From positions 62,001 to 126,000 of the forward strand of contig NZ_KQ949000.1 in assembly GCF_001514265.1 (NCBI RefSeq): DNA of 64,000 nucleotides, given 5' to 3'. The position numbers and the translations under genes are program-made. Below the pieces are notes generated by a model. That model had not been told where the DNA came from. It was given only the letters and a program-made list of their open reading frames with translations, and ran no database searches. Positions 51,177 to 59,350 of the stretch are shown here, in pieces. Source of the DNA: Streptomyces resistomycificus (lineage in GTDB: Bacteria > Actinomycetota > Actinomycetes > Streptomycetales > Streptomycetaceae). The stretch's first letter is position 1. Each line of letters starts with the position of its first letter.

Positions 51177-51830
51177 TCACGGAATGGAGCGGATTGCGGC
51201 GATGTCGAACTGGAGGCGCACCTTCTCGCTCACCATGGCGCCGCCCTCGGCGAGTTTCGTGCTGTAGGTCAGGCCCCATTCGGAGCGGTTGATGGTGGTG
51301 GTGCCGTCGAAGCCGACCCGTTCGTAACCGAAGGGGTCCGTGACGTGCCCTATGTAGGTGAGCTCCAGCACGACGGGACGGGTGGTGTCCTTGATGGTGA
51401 GGTCGCCGGCCATGCGGTACACGTCGGTGCCCGAGAGCTGTACGGCGGTGCTGTTGAAACGCATACGCGGGTAGGTCCTGGCGTCCAGGAAGTCCCGCCC
51501 CACCAGGTGGGCGTCCCGCTGCTCCACACCCGTGTCGACGCTGGCGGTGGAGACGACGATCTCCGCCTGCGAGCGAGCGGGTTCGCGTCCGTCGAAGTAC
51601 AGGCGGCTCTGGTACTCCTGGAAGGCTCCGCGCACCGTGGTCACCATGGCGTGCCGCACCGAGAAGCCGATCCGGCTGTGCGCGGGGTCGATCACCCATT
51701 CCCCGGTCAGAGACGCCAGCCCGGGGTCCGGGAGCACCGCGGAGGCGGTCGCCCCGGATCCGGCGGCGGACTTGGGGGCGGCAACGGACTCCGAGCGGCG
51801 GAACGAGTTACCGCGGCTGAACAAATTCAT
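51177..51830 (-). CDS. YceI-like family protein
   Basis: A 217-residue protein. After a Ser/Ala-rich N-terminus (about 1-40) comes the YceI lipocalin-like barrel: GEWVIDPAHSRIGFSVRHAMVTTVRGAF, then VSTASVDTGVEQRDAHLVGRDFLD and VGFDGTTTINRSEWGLTY. The family binds polyisoprenoids or amphiphiles. No signal peptide is seen, so it is probably cytosolic, as for many Streptomyces YceI proteins. Its upstream region is short. Binding partner unknown. Confidence 0.88.
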   Translation of the reverse strand: MNLFSRGNSFRRSESVAAPKSAAGSGATASAVLPDPGLASLTGEWVIDPAHSRIGFSVRHAMVTTVRGAFQEYQSRLYFDGREPARSQAEIVVSTASVDTGVEQRDAHLVGRDFLDARTYPRMRFNSTAVQLSGTDVYRMAGDLTIKDTTRPVVLELTYIGHVTDPFGYERVGFDGTTTINRSEWGLTYSTKLAEGGAMVSEKVRLQFDIAAIRSIP

Positions 51831-51979
51831 GATTCACCTAAGTACTCCACAAGGGGAGTTGTCGCAACCCCGCATCGAACTTGGGGGTTTTGCGCGGCCG
51901 TAGGGCACAGTCCGCGCACCTTCCCGGCATGGCCGGATAACCAAAACTCCACACGTTCGCCACCTGACTCCAAGGAAAC

Positions 51980-52016
51980 AGAAGAATGGGCCGTCTGGAA
52001 CTCGGCCCACTCTTCT
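51980..52016 (-). terminator. Terminator after the symporter gene
   Basis: Read on the minus strand, AGAAGAGTGGGCCG and CGGCCCATTCTTCT pair over 14 bp with one G-U, loop 9 bases, 32 bp past the symporter stop. Confidence 0.65.
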
Positions 52017-52048
52017 ACGACTTGTCGGGCCAAACCTCCCGAACAGCC

Positions 52049-53638
52049 CTAGTCGACTCCGACGAGGGTGCGGACCTCGAAGTCGTCGTAGTTCTCGGGC
52101 GCTTCGGGTCGGCTCAGTACCGAACCGAGCCAGCCGAGGAAGAAGCCGGCCGGGATGGAGACGAGACCGGGATTCTGGAGCGGGAACCAGGCGAAATCGG
52201 CGGACGGGTAGAACGAGGCGGGCGTGGAGGAGACGACGGGCGAGAAGACGACGAGCAGTACGGAGCACAGCAGTCCGCCGCAGAGGCTGAGCAGGGCGCC
52301 CTGCGCGGTGAAGCGCCGCCAGAACAGGGTGTAGACCAGGGTCGGCAGGATGGCGGAGGCGGCGATGGCGAAGGCGAGGAAGGCCAGCGTCGCGGTGTTG
52401 GTTCCCCAGGAGACCAGGGCGAGCAGGATGCCGAGAACACCGATGACGGCCGCCGCGAGGCGGGCGACGGCCAGTTCCTCCGTCTCCTTGGCCCGGCCCT
52501 TGCGGATCACCTCGCCGTAGAGGTCGTGGGCGAGGGAGGAGGCCGCGGCCAGGGTGAGCCCCGCCGCGACCGCGAGGAGCGTGACGAAGGCCAGGCAGGA
52601 CAGGAGGGCGGTGAGGACTCCGCCGCCCAGGTCGTGTGCCAGCAGCAGGACGGCGGCGTCTCCCTTGCGGTCGGTCTGCGCGATGGTGTCCCGGCCGACG
52701 ATGGCGGTGGCGCCCAGGCCGAGTACGCCCGCGGCCAGGCAGACGAGGCTGACCAGGCCCATGGCCCACACCACTGATGAGCGCAGCACACTGCCGGACT
52801 TCGGGGCGAGCAGCCGCATCATCACGTGCGGCAGCGCGGCGAGGCCCAGGACGATCGCCAACTGCAGGCTGAGGAAGTCGAGTTTGCTGGTCACGCTGGC
52901 GCCGTAGCGGAGCCCGGGCTCCAGGAACCGTGTTCCCGATCCGCTGTTGCCCGCGGCGGCGGCGAGCAGGTCGTCGACGTTCCAGTCGAAGCGGTGCAGC
53001 ACCATCACCGCGGTCACGGTGACACCCGCGATCAGCATCACGGCCTTGACGATCTGGATGAAGGTGGCTCCGGGCATGCCTCCGATGGCGGCGTACACGA
53101 TGACGATGGTGCCGATGACCACCACGCACAGGGTGCGGGTGGCCGCGCTGGGTTCGCCGGTGAACTGGGTCAACAGAGCTACGCTGCCCACGAGTTGGGC
53201 GACCAGGTAGAGGGTGGTGATGACCAGTGTGCACAGTGCGAGGGCCAGTCGCACCGGCCGCCGCATGCGGGTCAGGCGCAGCGTCAGGGTGTCGCCCAGG
53301 GTGAACCTGCCGGCGTTGCGCAGGGGTTCGGCGATCAGCAGCAGGACCATCATCCAGGCGACCGCGGTGCCGCACAGGTAGAGCAGTCCGTCGTAACCGG
53401 TCAGGGCGACCAGGCCCGTGCTGCCCAGCAGGGTCGCGGCCGACAGGTAGTCCCCGCACATCGCCAGCCCGTTGCGCAGCGGAGACATGGTGCGGTTGCC
53501 GAGGTAGAACTCGCTGATCTCGTCACGCTGCGGCGCCGTCAGCAGCGCGGTGAACAGGGTGACCACGACCACGGACAGGAAGAGCACGAGGGTCAGTTGG
53601 AGACTGAAGCGGTCCACGACCGCGGCGCCGGTCGTCAC
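52049..53638 (-). CDS. Sodium:solute symporter, acetate/cation symporter (ActP)-like
   Basis: A 529-residue SSS-family transporter with about 13 helices. EFYLGNRTMSPLRNGLAMCGDYLSAATLLGSTGLVALTGYDGLLYLCG covers the core TM1-2 region, and GGMPGATFIQIVKAVMLIAG is the conserved middle segment. The C-terminus ends ENYDDFEVRTLVGVD. ActP-type members import acetate and related monocarboxylates. The GTG start at 53638 overlaps the stop of the DUF485 gene (GTGA). DUF485-symporter pairing is the yjcH-actP arrangement, supporting a carboxylate substrate. Confidence 0.88.
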   Translation of the reverse strand: MTTGAAVVDRFSLQLTLVLFLSVVVVTLFTALLTAPQRDEISEFYLGNRTMSPLRNGLAMCGDYLSAATLLGSTGLVALTGYDGLLYLCGTAVAWMMVLLLIAEPLRNAGRFTLGDTLTLRLTRMRRPVRLALALCTLVITTLYLVAQLVGSVALLTQFTGEPSAATRTLCVVVIGTIVIVYAAIGGMPGATFIQIVKAVMLIAGVTVTAVMVLHRFDWNVDDLLAAAAGNSGSGTRFLEPGLRYGASVTSKLDFLSLQLAIVLGLAALPHVMMRLLAPKSGSVLRSSVVWAMGLVSLVCLAAGVLGLGATAIVGRDTIAQTDRKGDAAVLLLAHDLGGGVLTALLSCLAFVTLLAVAAGLTLAAASSLAHDLYGEVIRKGRAKETEELAVARLAAAVIGVLGILLALVSWGTNTATLAFLAFAIAASAILPTLVYTLFWRRFTAQGALLSLCGGLLCSVLLVVFSPVVSSTPASFYPSADFAWFPLQNPGLVSIPAGFFLGWLGSVLSRPEAPENYDDFEVRTLVGVD

Positions 53639-54072
53639 CACGGGCGGAACTCCGCCGCCCGGGGGGCCACGCGCGGTGCGGTGGCCGCTCGCTCCCGGGC
53701 CGCGGCCTCCTCCTGCTGGCGGACCAGGCCGCGCAGACCACGGGCGGCCGGAGTGATCCGGGTGCGCATGTGCACGAGGTAGCGCCACACGATCACGGCC
53801 ATCAGCACGAACTGCCCGAGACCCAGAGCCAGTCCGACGGTCAGGTGTCCGCCCACCGTGCGGTTCATCAGGCCCGGCACGAAACTGGACAGCAGGACGT
53901 ACAGCAGGAATCCGCCGACCGCGGCCGCCGTCGCCCTCGCTCCGAACCGACGGTGGGCGCGGCGGAGCGACCGGTATGCGGGGTCCTGGGAAACGGATCG
54001 TCGCTCCGCGGGCGCGGGAGGCGTTTCGAAGGAGGGCGGCGGCCCGCCGAGCCGGGTGGAGTGCCGTGACAC
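53635..54072 (-). CDS. DUF485 (YjcH-like) membrane protein
   Basis: A 145-residue protein. PAYRSLRRAHRRFGARATAAAV leads into the first hydrophobic segment (VGGFLLYVLLSSFVPGLM), then TVGGHLTVGLALGLGQFVLMAVIVWRYLVHM as the second, as in DUF485 proteins that accompany acetate symporters. The GTG at 54072 follows GAAGGTG. The C-terminal 35 residues are Arg/Ala-rich and cytoplasmic. It is coupled to the symporter gene. The 600 bp upstream (54073-54678) hold only a terminator hairpin and no gene I can support. Confidence 0.82.
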   Translation of the reverse strand: MSRHSTRLGGPPPSFETPPAPAERRSVSQDPAYRSLRRAHRRFGARATAAAVGGFLLYVLLSSFVPGLMNRTVGGHLTVGLALGLGQFVLMAVIVWRYLVHMRTRITPAARGLRGLVRQQEEAAARERAATAPRVAPRAAEFRPW

Positions 54073-54508
54073 TGTGCACCTTCTTTGCTGCTTGACGCCG
54101 CGCACCCGACCCTTTCGCGCGGTCGGCCATTCGGCTCGCGGGCATGGGGAGGCACACCGGAGCCATGCTCTGTGCGGGCTGTGTGGGGGGTTCGTGAATC
54201 CGAAATTCGCTTGATTCGAATTTCCGGGTTGTGGCGCAGTGGGGCCTTGTTCGGCGACCGGCGATACGTCGGTGGGTGACGACGGGGCCGGGAGTGGGGA
54301 TTGTTGCAGCGCGCACATTGAACTATCAACCGGTGAGGTCATTCGAATTCCGGGGCTGACTCATTCGTGCGCTTGGAGCCGTCCTCGGCACGACACGGGC
54401 CTGCGAAAAGAACACCGCGCGGAACAGGTCTGCACCATCTCACCGGTCAGGTTGTCTCAAATGCAGTGCACAGCCGGGGCCACCGGGGTTACGGCCGGGC
54501 GAAGCAAG

Positions 54509-54539
54509 AACCCCACCCCGGGTGTCCCGGGATGGGGTT
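54509..54539. terminator. Bidirectional terminator hairpin
   Basis: AACCCCACCCCGGG and CCCGGGATGGGGTT pair over 14 bp with one G-U wobble around a 3-base loop. It lies 140 bp downstream of the minus-strand transporter gene. Confidence 0.65.
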
Positions 54540-54678
54540 CATGAGCGGAGCGCCGGGCAGGCCTTGCACCTGCATTTCCCCGCAGGAAGCGGGGCGTCTT
54601 TCCTTGGACCACCAACGCACGCACGGGCACCGGCAGTTCGGCGCCGCGTTCTGGATCAAGCATACCCCAGACGGAACG

Positions 54679-56217
54679 TCAGCTGACACCGCTGTGCTGC
54701 CGCTCGACGCGGTACAGGTCCGTGGAGGTGCTGATCAGTTCCCGCTGCTCCTTCTGCGAACCGACCATCGGCTGCGAGCCGTTGAGGGGAACCTGGGCGC
54801 TCTCCGGCAGGAAGCGCACCGTCACCAGGCCGATGACGCCCGCCACCATCAGGTAGTACGCGGGCACCAGGTCGTCGCCGGTGACACTCACCAGCGCCTC
54901 GGTCAGCAGCGGGGTGGTGCCGCCGAAGACGGCGACGGCGATGTTGAAGCCGATGCCCATGGCCGCGTAGCGGACCGCGGTCGGGAACAGGGCGGGCAGG
55001 GTGGCGGCACTGGGAGCGGCGAAGCAGGCCAGCAGGGTGGAGAGGATGAGTACACCGCTGATCGGCGCCCAGGTTCCGTCCGCCTTGATGAGGAGGAAGG
55101 ACGGGACCGCGAGGACGATCATCGCGGCGGCCGCGACGCCGTAGACGGGACGGCGGCCGACGCGGTCGCTGAAGCGGCCGATGAAGGTGATGAGCAGCAC
55201 GATCCACACCATGCCGGTCAGCACCAGGATGTCGGCGAAGCCGCTTGAGCGGTCCAGCGTCTCCGTCTGATAGGTGGGCAGGAAGCCGGTGACCATGTAG
55301 TTGGGCACGTTGTAGAGCAGCACGAGGCCCATGCAGATCAGCAGCGGCCGCCAGTGGTCCCTGACGACGGTGCGCAGCTCGCCGCCCGACGACTCCTGGG
55401 CGAGGCTCTTCTCGTGTTCGTCCAACTGCTGCTGGAACGCCGGGGACTCCTCCAGCTTGAGCCGCATGTAGAGGCCGATGACGCCGAGCGGCCCGGCGAT
55501 CAGGAAGGGCAGGCGCCAGCCCCAGGAGAGCATCTCGGCGTCGGTCAGCAGCACGTTCAGCAGGGTGACCAGGGCGGAGCCGAGGGCATAGCCGGTGAAG
55601 GTGCCGAAGTCGAGCCAGCTGGAGAGGAAGCCGCGCCGGCGGTCCGGGGAGTACTCGGCGACGAAGGTGGTGGCGCCGCCGTACTCGCCGCCGGTGGAGA
55701 AGCCCTGGACCATGCGGGCGAGCAGCAGGAGGACGGGGGCCGCGATGCCGATCGTGTCGTAACTGGGGATCAGGCCGATGGCGAAGGTTCCGGCCGCCAT
55801 CATGATCATGGTGGTGGCGAGCACCTTCTGCCTGCCGAGCCGGTCCCCCAGGGGGCCGAAGACCAGGCCGCCGAGGGGCCTGACGACGAACGCGGCCGCG
55901 AAGGTGGCGAAGGAGGAGATCACCTGGGCGGCCGGTGAGGCGCCCGGGAAGAACACCTTTCCGAGGGTGGCGGCGAGGTAGCTGTAGACGCCGAAGTCGA
56001 ACCACTCCATGCAGTTGCCGAGCGCGGAGGCACCGACCGCCCGGCGCAGCAGGGGGCGTTCGACGACCTGGACGTCCTCCTCGCGGAAGGCGCCCTTCTT
56101 CCGGCGGAGCCGCCGGGTGAGTTCCTCCCGGACCTGCCGTGGCAGGCCGGTGACGGACTTCGGAGTGCTTCCCCTGACAGGCGACTGGGACTGCCCCTCG
56201 GGCCTCGCCTCGGACAC
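54679..56217 (-). CDS. MFS transporter, metabolite:H+ symporter (MHS) family, ProP-like
   Basis: A 512-residue 12-helix transporter. The cytoplasmic N-terminus (about 65 residues) is charged. GNCMEWFDFGVYSYLA opens helix 1, and RPLGGLVFGPLGDRLGRQKVL is the MFS loop signature. GFSTGGEYGGATTFVAEYSP and WGWRLPFLIAGPLG are diagnostic of the MHS subgroup (ProP, KgtP, ShiA). The GTG start follows AAAGGCGGCA. Substrate is unknown; betaine/proline or dicarboxylate are family options. A hairpin with a following TTTT lies in its 5' leader (56309-56345). Confidence 0.88.
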   Translation of the reverse strand: MSEARPEGQSQSPVRGSTPKSVTGLPRQVREELTRRLRRKKGAFREEDVQVVERPLLRRAVGASALGNCMEWFDFGVYSYLAATLGKVFFPGASPAAQVISSFATFAAAFVVRPLGGLVFGPLGDRLGRQKVLATTMIMMAAGTFAIGLIPSYDTIGIAAPVLLLLARMVQGFSTGGEYGGATTFVAEYSPDRRRGFLSSWLDFGTFTGYALGSALVTLLNVLLTDAEMLSWGWRLPFLIAGPLGVIGLYMRLKLEESPAFQQQLDEHEKSLAQESSGGELRTVVRDHWRPLLICMGLVLLYNVPNYMVTGFLPTYQTETLDRSSGFADILVLTGMVWIVLLITFIGRFSDRVGRRPVYGVAAAAMIVLAVPSFLLIKADGTWAPISGVLILSTLLACFAAPSAATLPALFPTAVRYAAMGIGFNIAVAVFGGTTPLLTEALVSVTGDDLVPAYYLMVAGVIGLVTVRFLPESAQVPLNGSQPMVGSQKEQRELISTSTDLYRVERQHSGVS

Positions 56218-56308
56218 ACTGCCGCCTTTCTCCCGACATCATCTGCGTCACGCCGATCCGGCGCACGTCACAGCTGCTGCCCGAGTTCGCACGCGTCACA
56301 CGGGAAAA

Positions 56309-56345
56309 GCCCGTCCCGATGGCCGGCGACTTCATCGGGACGGGC
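56309..56345 (-). promoter_or_regulatory. Terminator-like hairpin in the transporter leader
   Basis: On the minus strand GCCCGTCCCGATG pairs perfectly with CATCGGGACGGGC over 13 bp (loop 11) and is followed directly by TTTT. It lies about 92-128 bp before the transporter start at 56217, with no upstream gene on that strand. Confidence 0.6.
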
Positions 56346-56505
56346 ATGAGACGCGGGACGGCGGTCGTGCCGAATCGCCGGAAGGTCAAGGAAAGCGCTC
56401 GCTAATACCAAGGAGTGACCAACATCCACTGATGACTTCCCCTCGCCGACCCATGGTTCGGTAACGCGGGCGTCCGGCTTCGGCGTCGGACATACGTTCC
56501 TGTCC

Positions 56506-57303
56506 GTGAACTCTGAAGACACCCCCCTCAGACCTGCGGGTCCCGTGCCGGCCACCTCCGCCCGTGCACGGTTCGCCGCCGCCCGACCCGCCCGCCGCGG
56601 CTTCCTGCGCGCCGGGCTGACCGGCGTCGCCGCCGTCGGCGCCGGCGTCACCCTGGCCGCGCCCCCGGCGTCCGCGGCCCCCGCCTCCCCCTCCGCTCCG
56701 GCCTCCGCGAGCCGCCGCCCCAGCACCCCCGGGGAAGCGCTCCGGGAGCTGGCCGCGGGTAACCTGCGCTGGCGCACCTTCCGGGAGAGGCACCCGGACG
56801 AGACACCCACCGTGCGGCAGACCCTGACGTCCGGTCAGCACCCCTTCGCCGTCATCCTCGGCTGTGTCGACTCCCGGGTACCGCCCGAGCTCGTCTTCGA
56901 CCAGGGCCTGGGCGACCTGCTCACCGTCCGCTCCGCCGGTGAGGTCCTGGACGAGGCGGTACTCGGCAGCGTCGCCTACGGTGTCCTCGAACTGGGCATA
57001 CCGCTGGTCGTGGTGCTCGGCCACCAGTCGTGCGGTGCCGTGCGCGCCGCCGTCGATGCGGACACCTCCGGTGGGAAGCTGCCCGCCCACATCCAGTACC
57101 TGGCCGACCAGATAGCGCCGAACATCGACCGCACGAAGGACGGCGACTCCCGCGTCGACTCGACCATCGACGCCAACGTCCGGGCCGTCCGCGCACGGCT
57201 CGCGGCCGAGCCGGACCTCGCCGCGAAGGTGACCGCCGGTCAGCTCTCCGTGGTCGGCGCCCGCTACGAGCTGTCCAACCAGCTCGTCCACCGCCTCGCC
57301 TGA
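56506..57303 (+). CDS. Tat-exported beta-class carbonic anhydrase
   Basis: A 265-residue protein. A twin-arginine signal (RRGFLRAGLTGVAAVGAGVTL, from residue 30) directs it outside the cytoplasm. The beta carbonic anhydrase core follows: Zn ligand C120 with the D122-R124 dyad in GCVDSRVPPE, then H173 and C176 in GHQSCGAV. AGEVLDEAVLGSVAYGVLELG is also conserved. It should interconvert CO2 and bicarbonate in the extracellular space. Its GTG start at 56506 has a poor ribosome binding site. It is divergent from the MHS transporter. Confidence 0.85.
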   Translation: MNSEDTPLRPAGPVPATSARARFAAARPARRGFLRAGLTGVAAVGAGVTLAAPPASAAPASPSAPASASRRPSTPGEALRELAAGNLRWRTFRERHPDETPTVRQTLTSGQHPFAVILGCVDSRVPPELVFDQGLGDLLTVRSAGEVLDEAVLGSVAYGVLELGIPLVVVLGHQSCGAVRAAVDADTSGGKLPAHIQYLADQIAPNIDRTKDGDSRVDSTIDANVRAVRARLAAEPDLAAKVTAGQLSVVGARYELSNQLVHRLA

Positions 57304-57310
57304 CCACCTC

Positions 57311-57342
57311 ACGGCGCGCGGACCGTACGGTCCGCGCGCCGT
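57311..57342 (+). terminator. Perfect palindrome after the carbonic anhydrase gene
   Basis: ACGGCGCGCGGACCGT is directly followed by its own reverse complement (16-base arms, no spacer), starting eight bases after the stop codon. Confidence 0.7.
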
Positions 57343-57413
57343 CGACACCCGGAGGCGGCCTCCGGGCACGAAAACCCGTTGCGGCCGGCTTCGCTCCCCC
57401 GGACCCTGATCGC

Positions 57414-58340
57414 ATGTCCTCTCTGCTGCGCCCCGCCTCGCTCGCCGACGCACCGGTCATCACGGAACTGCTCAACGCCGTCGACGTGATCGAGATCGGC
57501 CGGGGCGAGACCGATCTGCACTCCGTCGAGGCGGATCTCAAGCATCCCGAGGCCGATCTCGAACGCGACTCCTGGCTGGCCTTCGACGGGGACCGGCTGG
57601 TGGCGTACGGGCTCCTGTGGGACGAGTCCGAGGGCGAGCGCATCGACGTGGACCACTACGTGCTGCCCGAGCACCAGCCGGCCGGGCAGCGGATCCTGGA
57701 CGCGATCGAGGCCCGCGCCCTGGAGAAGGCACGGGAGAACGGTGCCGAGCGGGCCGTGGTGCATCTGCACCTGAACGTCGCGCCCACCCTGGACACGGCG
57801 CTGATCCAGGCACGGGGCTGGAGCGTCGTACGGCGCTATCACGTGCTGCGGCGGCCCCTGGATCCCGCCGAGGACCTGCCGCCCGCGGTGCCCGCCGGCG
57901 TGCGGGTGCGGTCCTGCGAGGCCGAGGCGGACCGGGTGCGCGTGCACGAGCTGTACCAGGCCGGGTTCGCCGAACACTTCGACTTCCAGCCGCGCGCGTA
58001 CGGCCCGTGGCTGCACGACGTCGACGCCGAGCGGCTCGACTGGTCGCTGGTGTGGATCGTGAGCACCGACGACCTCGGGGACGTGGGGTTCCTGCTCGCC
58101 CGCGACGACCGCGACGCCATGGGGTGGATCCGCAGCATCGGCGTGTTGCGACAGGCCCGGGGGCGGGGGCTGGGCGGGTTCCTGCTGCGACACGCGTTCG
58201 CCGCGTTCGCGGCACGGGGGCGGGATGCCGTGGGGCTGGGAGTGGACACCGCCAACGGCACGGGGGCGCCCGAGTTGTACGCGCGCAACGGGCTGGGCGT
58301 CCACTACGCCGTCGACACCTGGGAGACCGTCCTCGGCTGA
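57414..58340 (+). CDS. Tandem GNAT acetyltransferase
   Basis: A 308-residue protein with two GNAT domains. The first (about 1-150) begins LLRPASLADAPVITELLNAVD and includes HYVLPEHQPAGQRILDAIEARA. The second (about 160-308) holds the stronger acetyl-CoA-binding motif IGVLRQARGRGLGGFLLRHAFAAF, followed by ELYARNGLGVHYAVDTWE. The first domain has a weaker P-loop and may be structural. The ATG at 57414 is chosen from domain position. Acceptor substrate unknown. Related actinobacterial enzymes include mycothiol synthase; this protein resembles that layout but substrate residues were not checked. Confidence 0.82.
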   Translation: MSSLLRPASLADAPVITELLNAVDVIEIGRGETDLHSVEADLKHPEADLERDSWLAFDGDRLVAYGLLWDESEGERIDVDHYVLPEHQPAGQRILDAIEARALEKARENGAERAVVHLHLNVAPTLDTALIQARGWSVVRRYHVLRRPLDPAEDLPPAVPAGVRVRSCEAEADRVRVHELYQAGFAEHFDFQPRAYGPWLHDVDAERLDWSLVWIVSTDDLGDVGFLLARDDRDAMGWIRSIGVLRQARGRGLGGFLLRHAFAAFAARGRDAVGLGVDTANGTGAPELYARNGLGVHYAVDTWETVLG

Positions 58341-58631
58341 GAGGGCGTGGCGAGCCGTCTCGGCGCCGGCCGCCCCGGGATCGTCCGCTCCCCGAACCAC
58401 AGCAAGCGGCGGCTGCGTCCGGCCAGGGCATCGGTGGGGGCGTCCGCCGATGCCCTCCGGCGGGACGGAGGGGCGGCGGGTGCGGGGTGCCGCGGATGCC
58501 CGCGCCGTTCGCCCGAGTGAGCCTCTGGAGTGGTGGGATCCCGGGGGCTGACTGACGGTGGATCACGTCAAGGTCGGGTCACATCAGCTGACGACGTGGC
58601 AGCTGCCCCGACCGGGACGGAAGGAATGCAG

Positions 58632-59108
58632 ATGCGCTCTACACGCATGCTCCTGGCCGCGGCGGGAGCCGCTGCCGTCGTCGGGCTGGCCGCGCCCGGG
58701 GCCTACTCGGCCGAGGACGACTGGGACCACGGGAAGTCCTCATCCGGTCATGAAAGCTCTTCCTACACCAAGGACCGCGACAAGGGCGGCAGCCACGACT
58801 CGCCGCGTGGTGGCATGCACACCGGTGGCGGCGCGCTGACCGTCGCGGACGACGAGGGGTGGGCCACTGCGCGCGAGCCCAAGTACGACCCGGAGACCTA
58901 CAAGGACTCCTCCGGCGGCGGTTACTCCAAGGGTGGCCACGACAAGGGTGGCAAGGGCGGCCACGACAAGCCCCGCGGCGGCATGCACACCGGAGGCGGC
59001 GCACTCGCCTCGCCGGGTGTGACCGCGGGCGGGCTGGCCGCTCTGGGCGTCCTCGGCACCGGTCTGTACGCGGCGCGCCGCAACAGGTCCGCCGGCAGCC
59101 CGGCCTGA
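58632..59108 (+). CDS. Secreted or surface hypothetical protein with duplicated segment
   Basis: A 158-residue exported protein. The signal peptide spans about 1-28 (MLLAAAGAAAVVGLAAPGAYS). The middle is Gly/Ser/Lys/Asp-rich. A 12-residue PRGGMHTGGGAL motif occurs twice, near residues 57-68 and 117-128, each after an SHDS or GHDK stretch. A C-terminal hydrophobic segment (GLAALGVLGTGLYAARR) ending in Arg residues looks like a membrane anchor with a charged stop, but no LPXTG-type sortase motif precedes it. AAGGA lies six bases before the chosen ATG. Function unknown; a cell-envelope role fits. Confidence 0.7.
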   Translation: MRSTRMLLAAAGAAAVVGLAAPGAYSAEDDWDHGKSSSGHESSSYTKDRDKGGSHDSPRGGMHTGGGALTVADDEGWATAREPKYDPETYKDSSGGGYSKGGHDKGGKGGHDKPRGGMHTGGGALASPGVTAGGLAALGVLGTGLYAARRNRSAGSPA

Positions 59109-59350
59109 CCCCTGACCGACGCGACAGCCGCTCCGTGGCCGCCACTCGTGTGCCGGATGACGGCCCGGTCGGCTTTCCCGCCTTCCGACTTTCCCGCTCT
59201 CCGGCTCTCCGTGTGACGCACGCCACCGAACGCTTGTCACGTCGGGACTAACCCGCGGGGCGTCGCACTCACCTCAGGCAAACGCACCGCCGATCCGGCC
59301 GGTCCTCCCGCTGGTCGCTGCCATATTCGAAGGCGACTTCGGAGGTGGTT

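Noticed and set aside
54545..54625. tRNA-like stretch with a GCAGGAAGCGGGG segment and ACCACCA-like end
   Set aside because: No GGTTCGAAYC T-loop, no consistent acceptor stem on either strand; I could not fold a cloverleaf.
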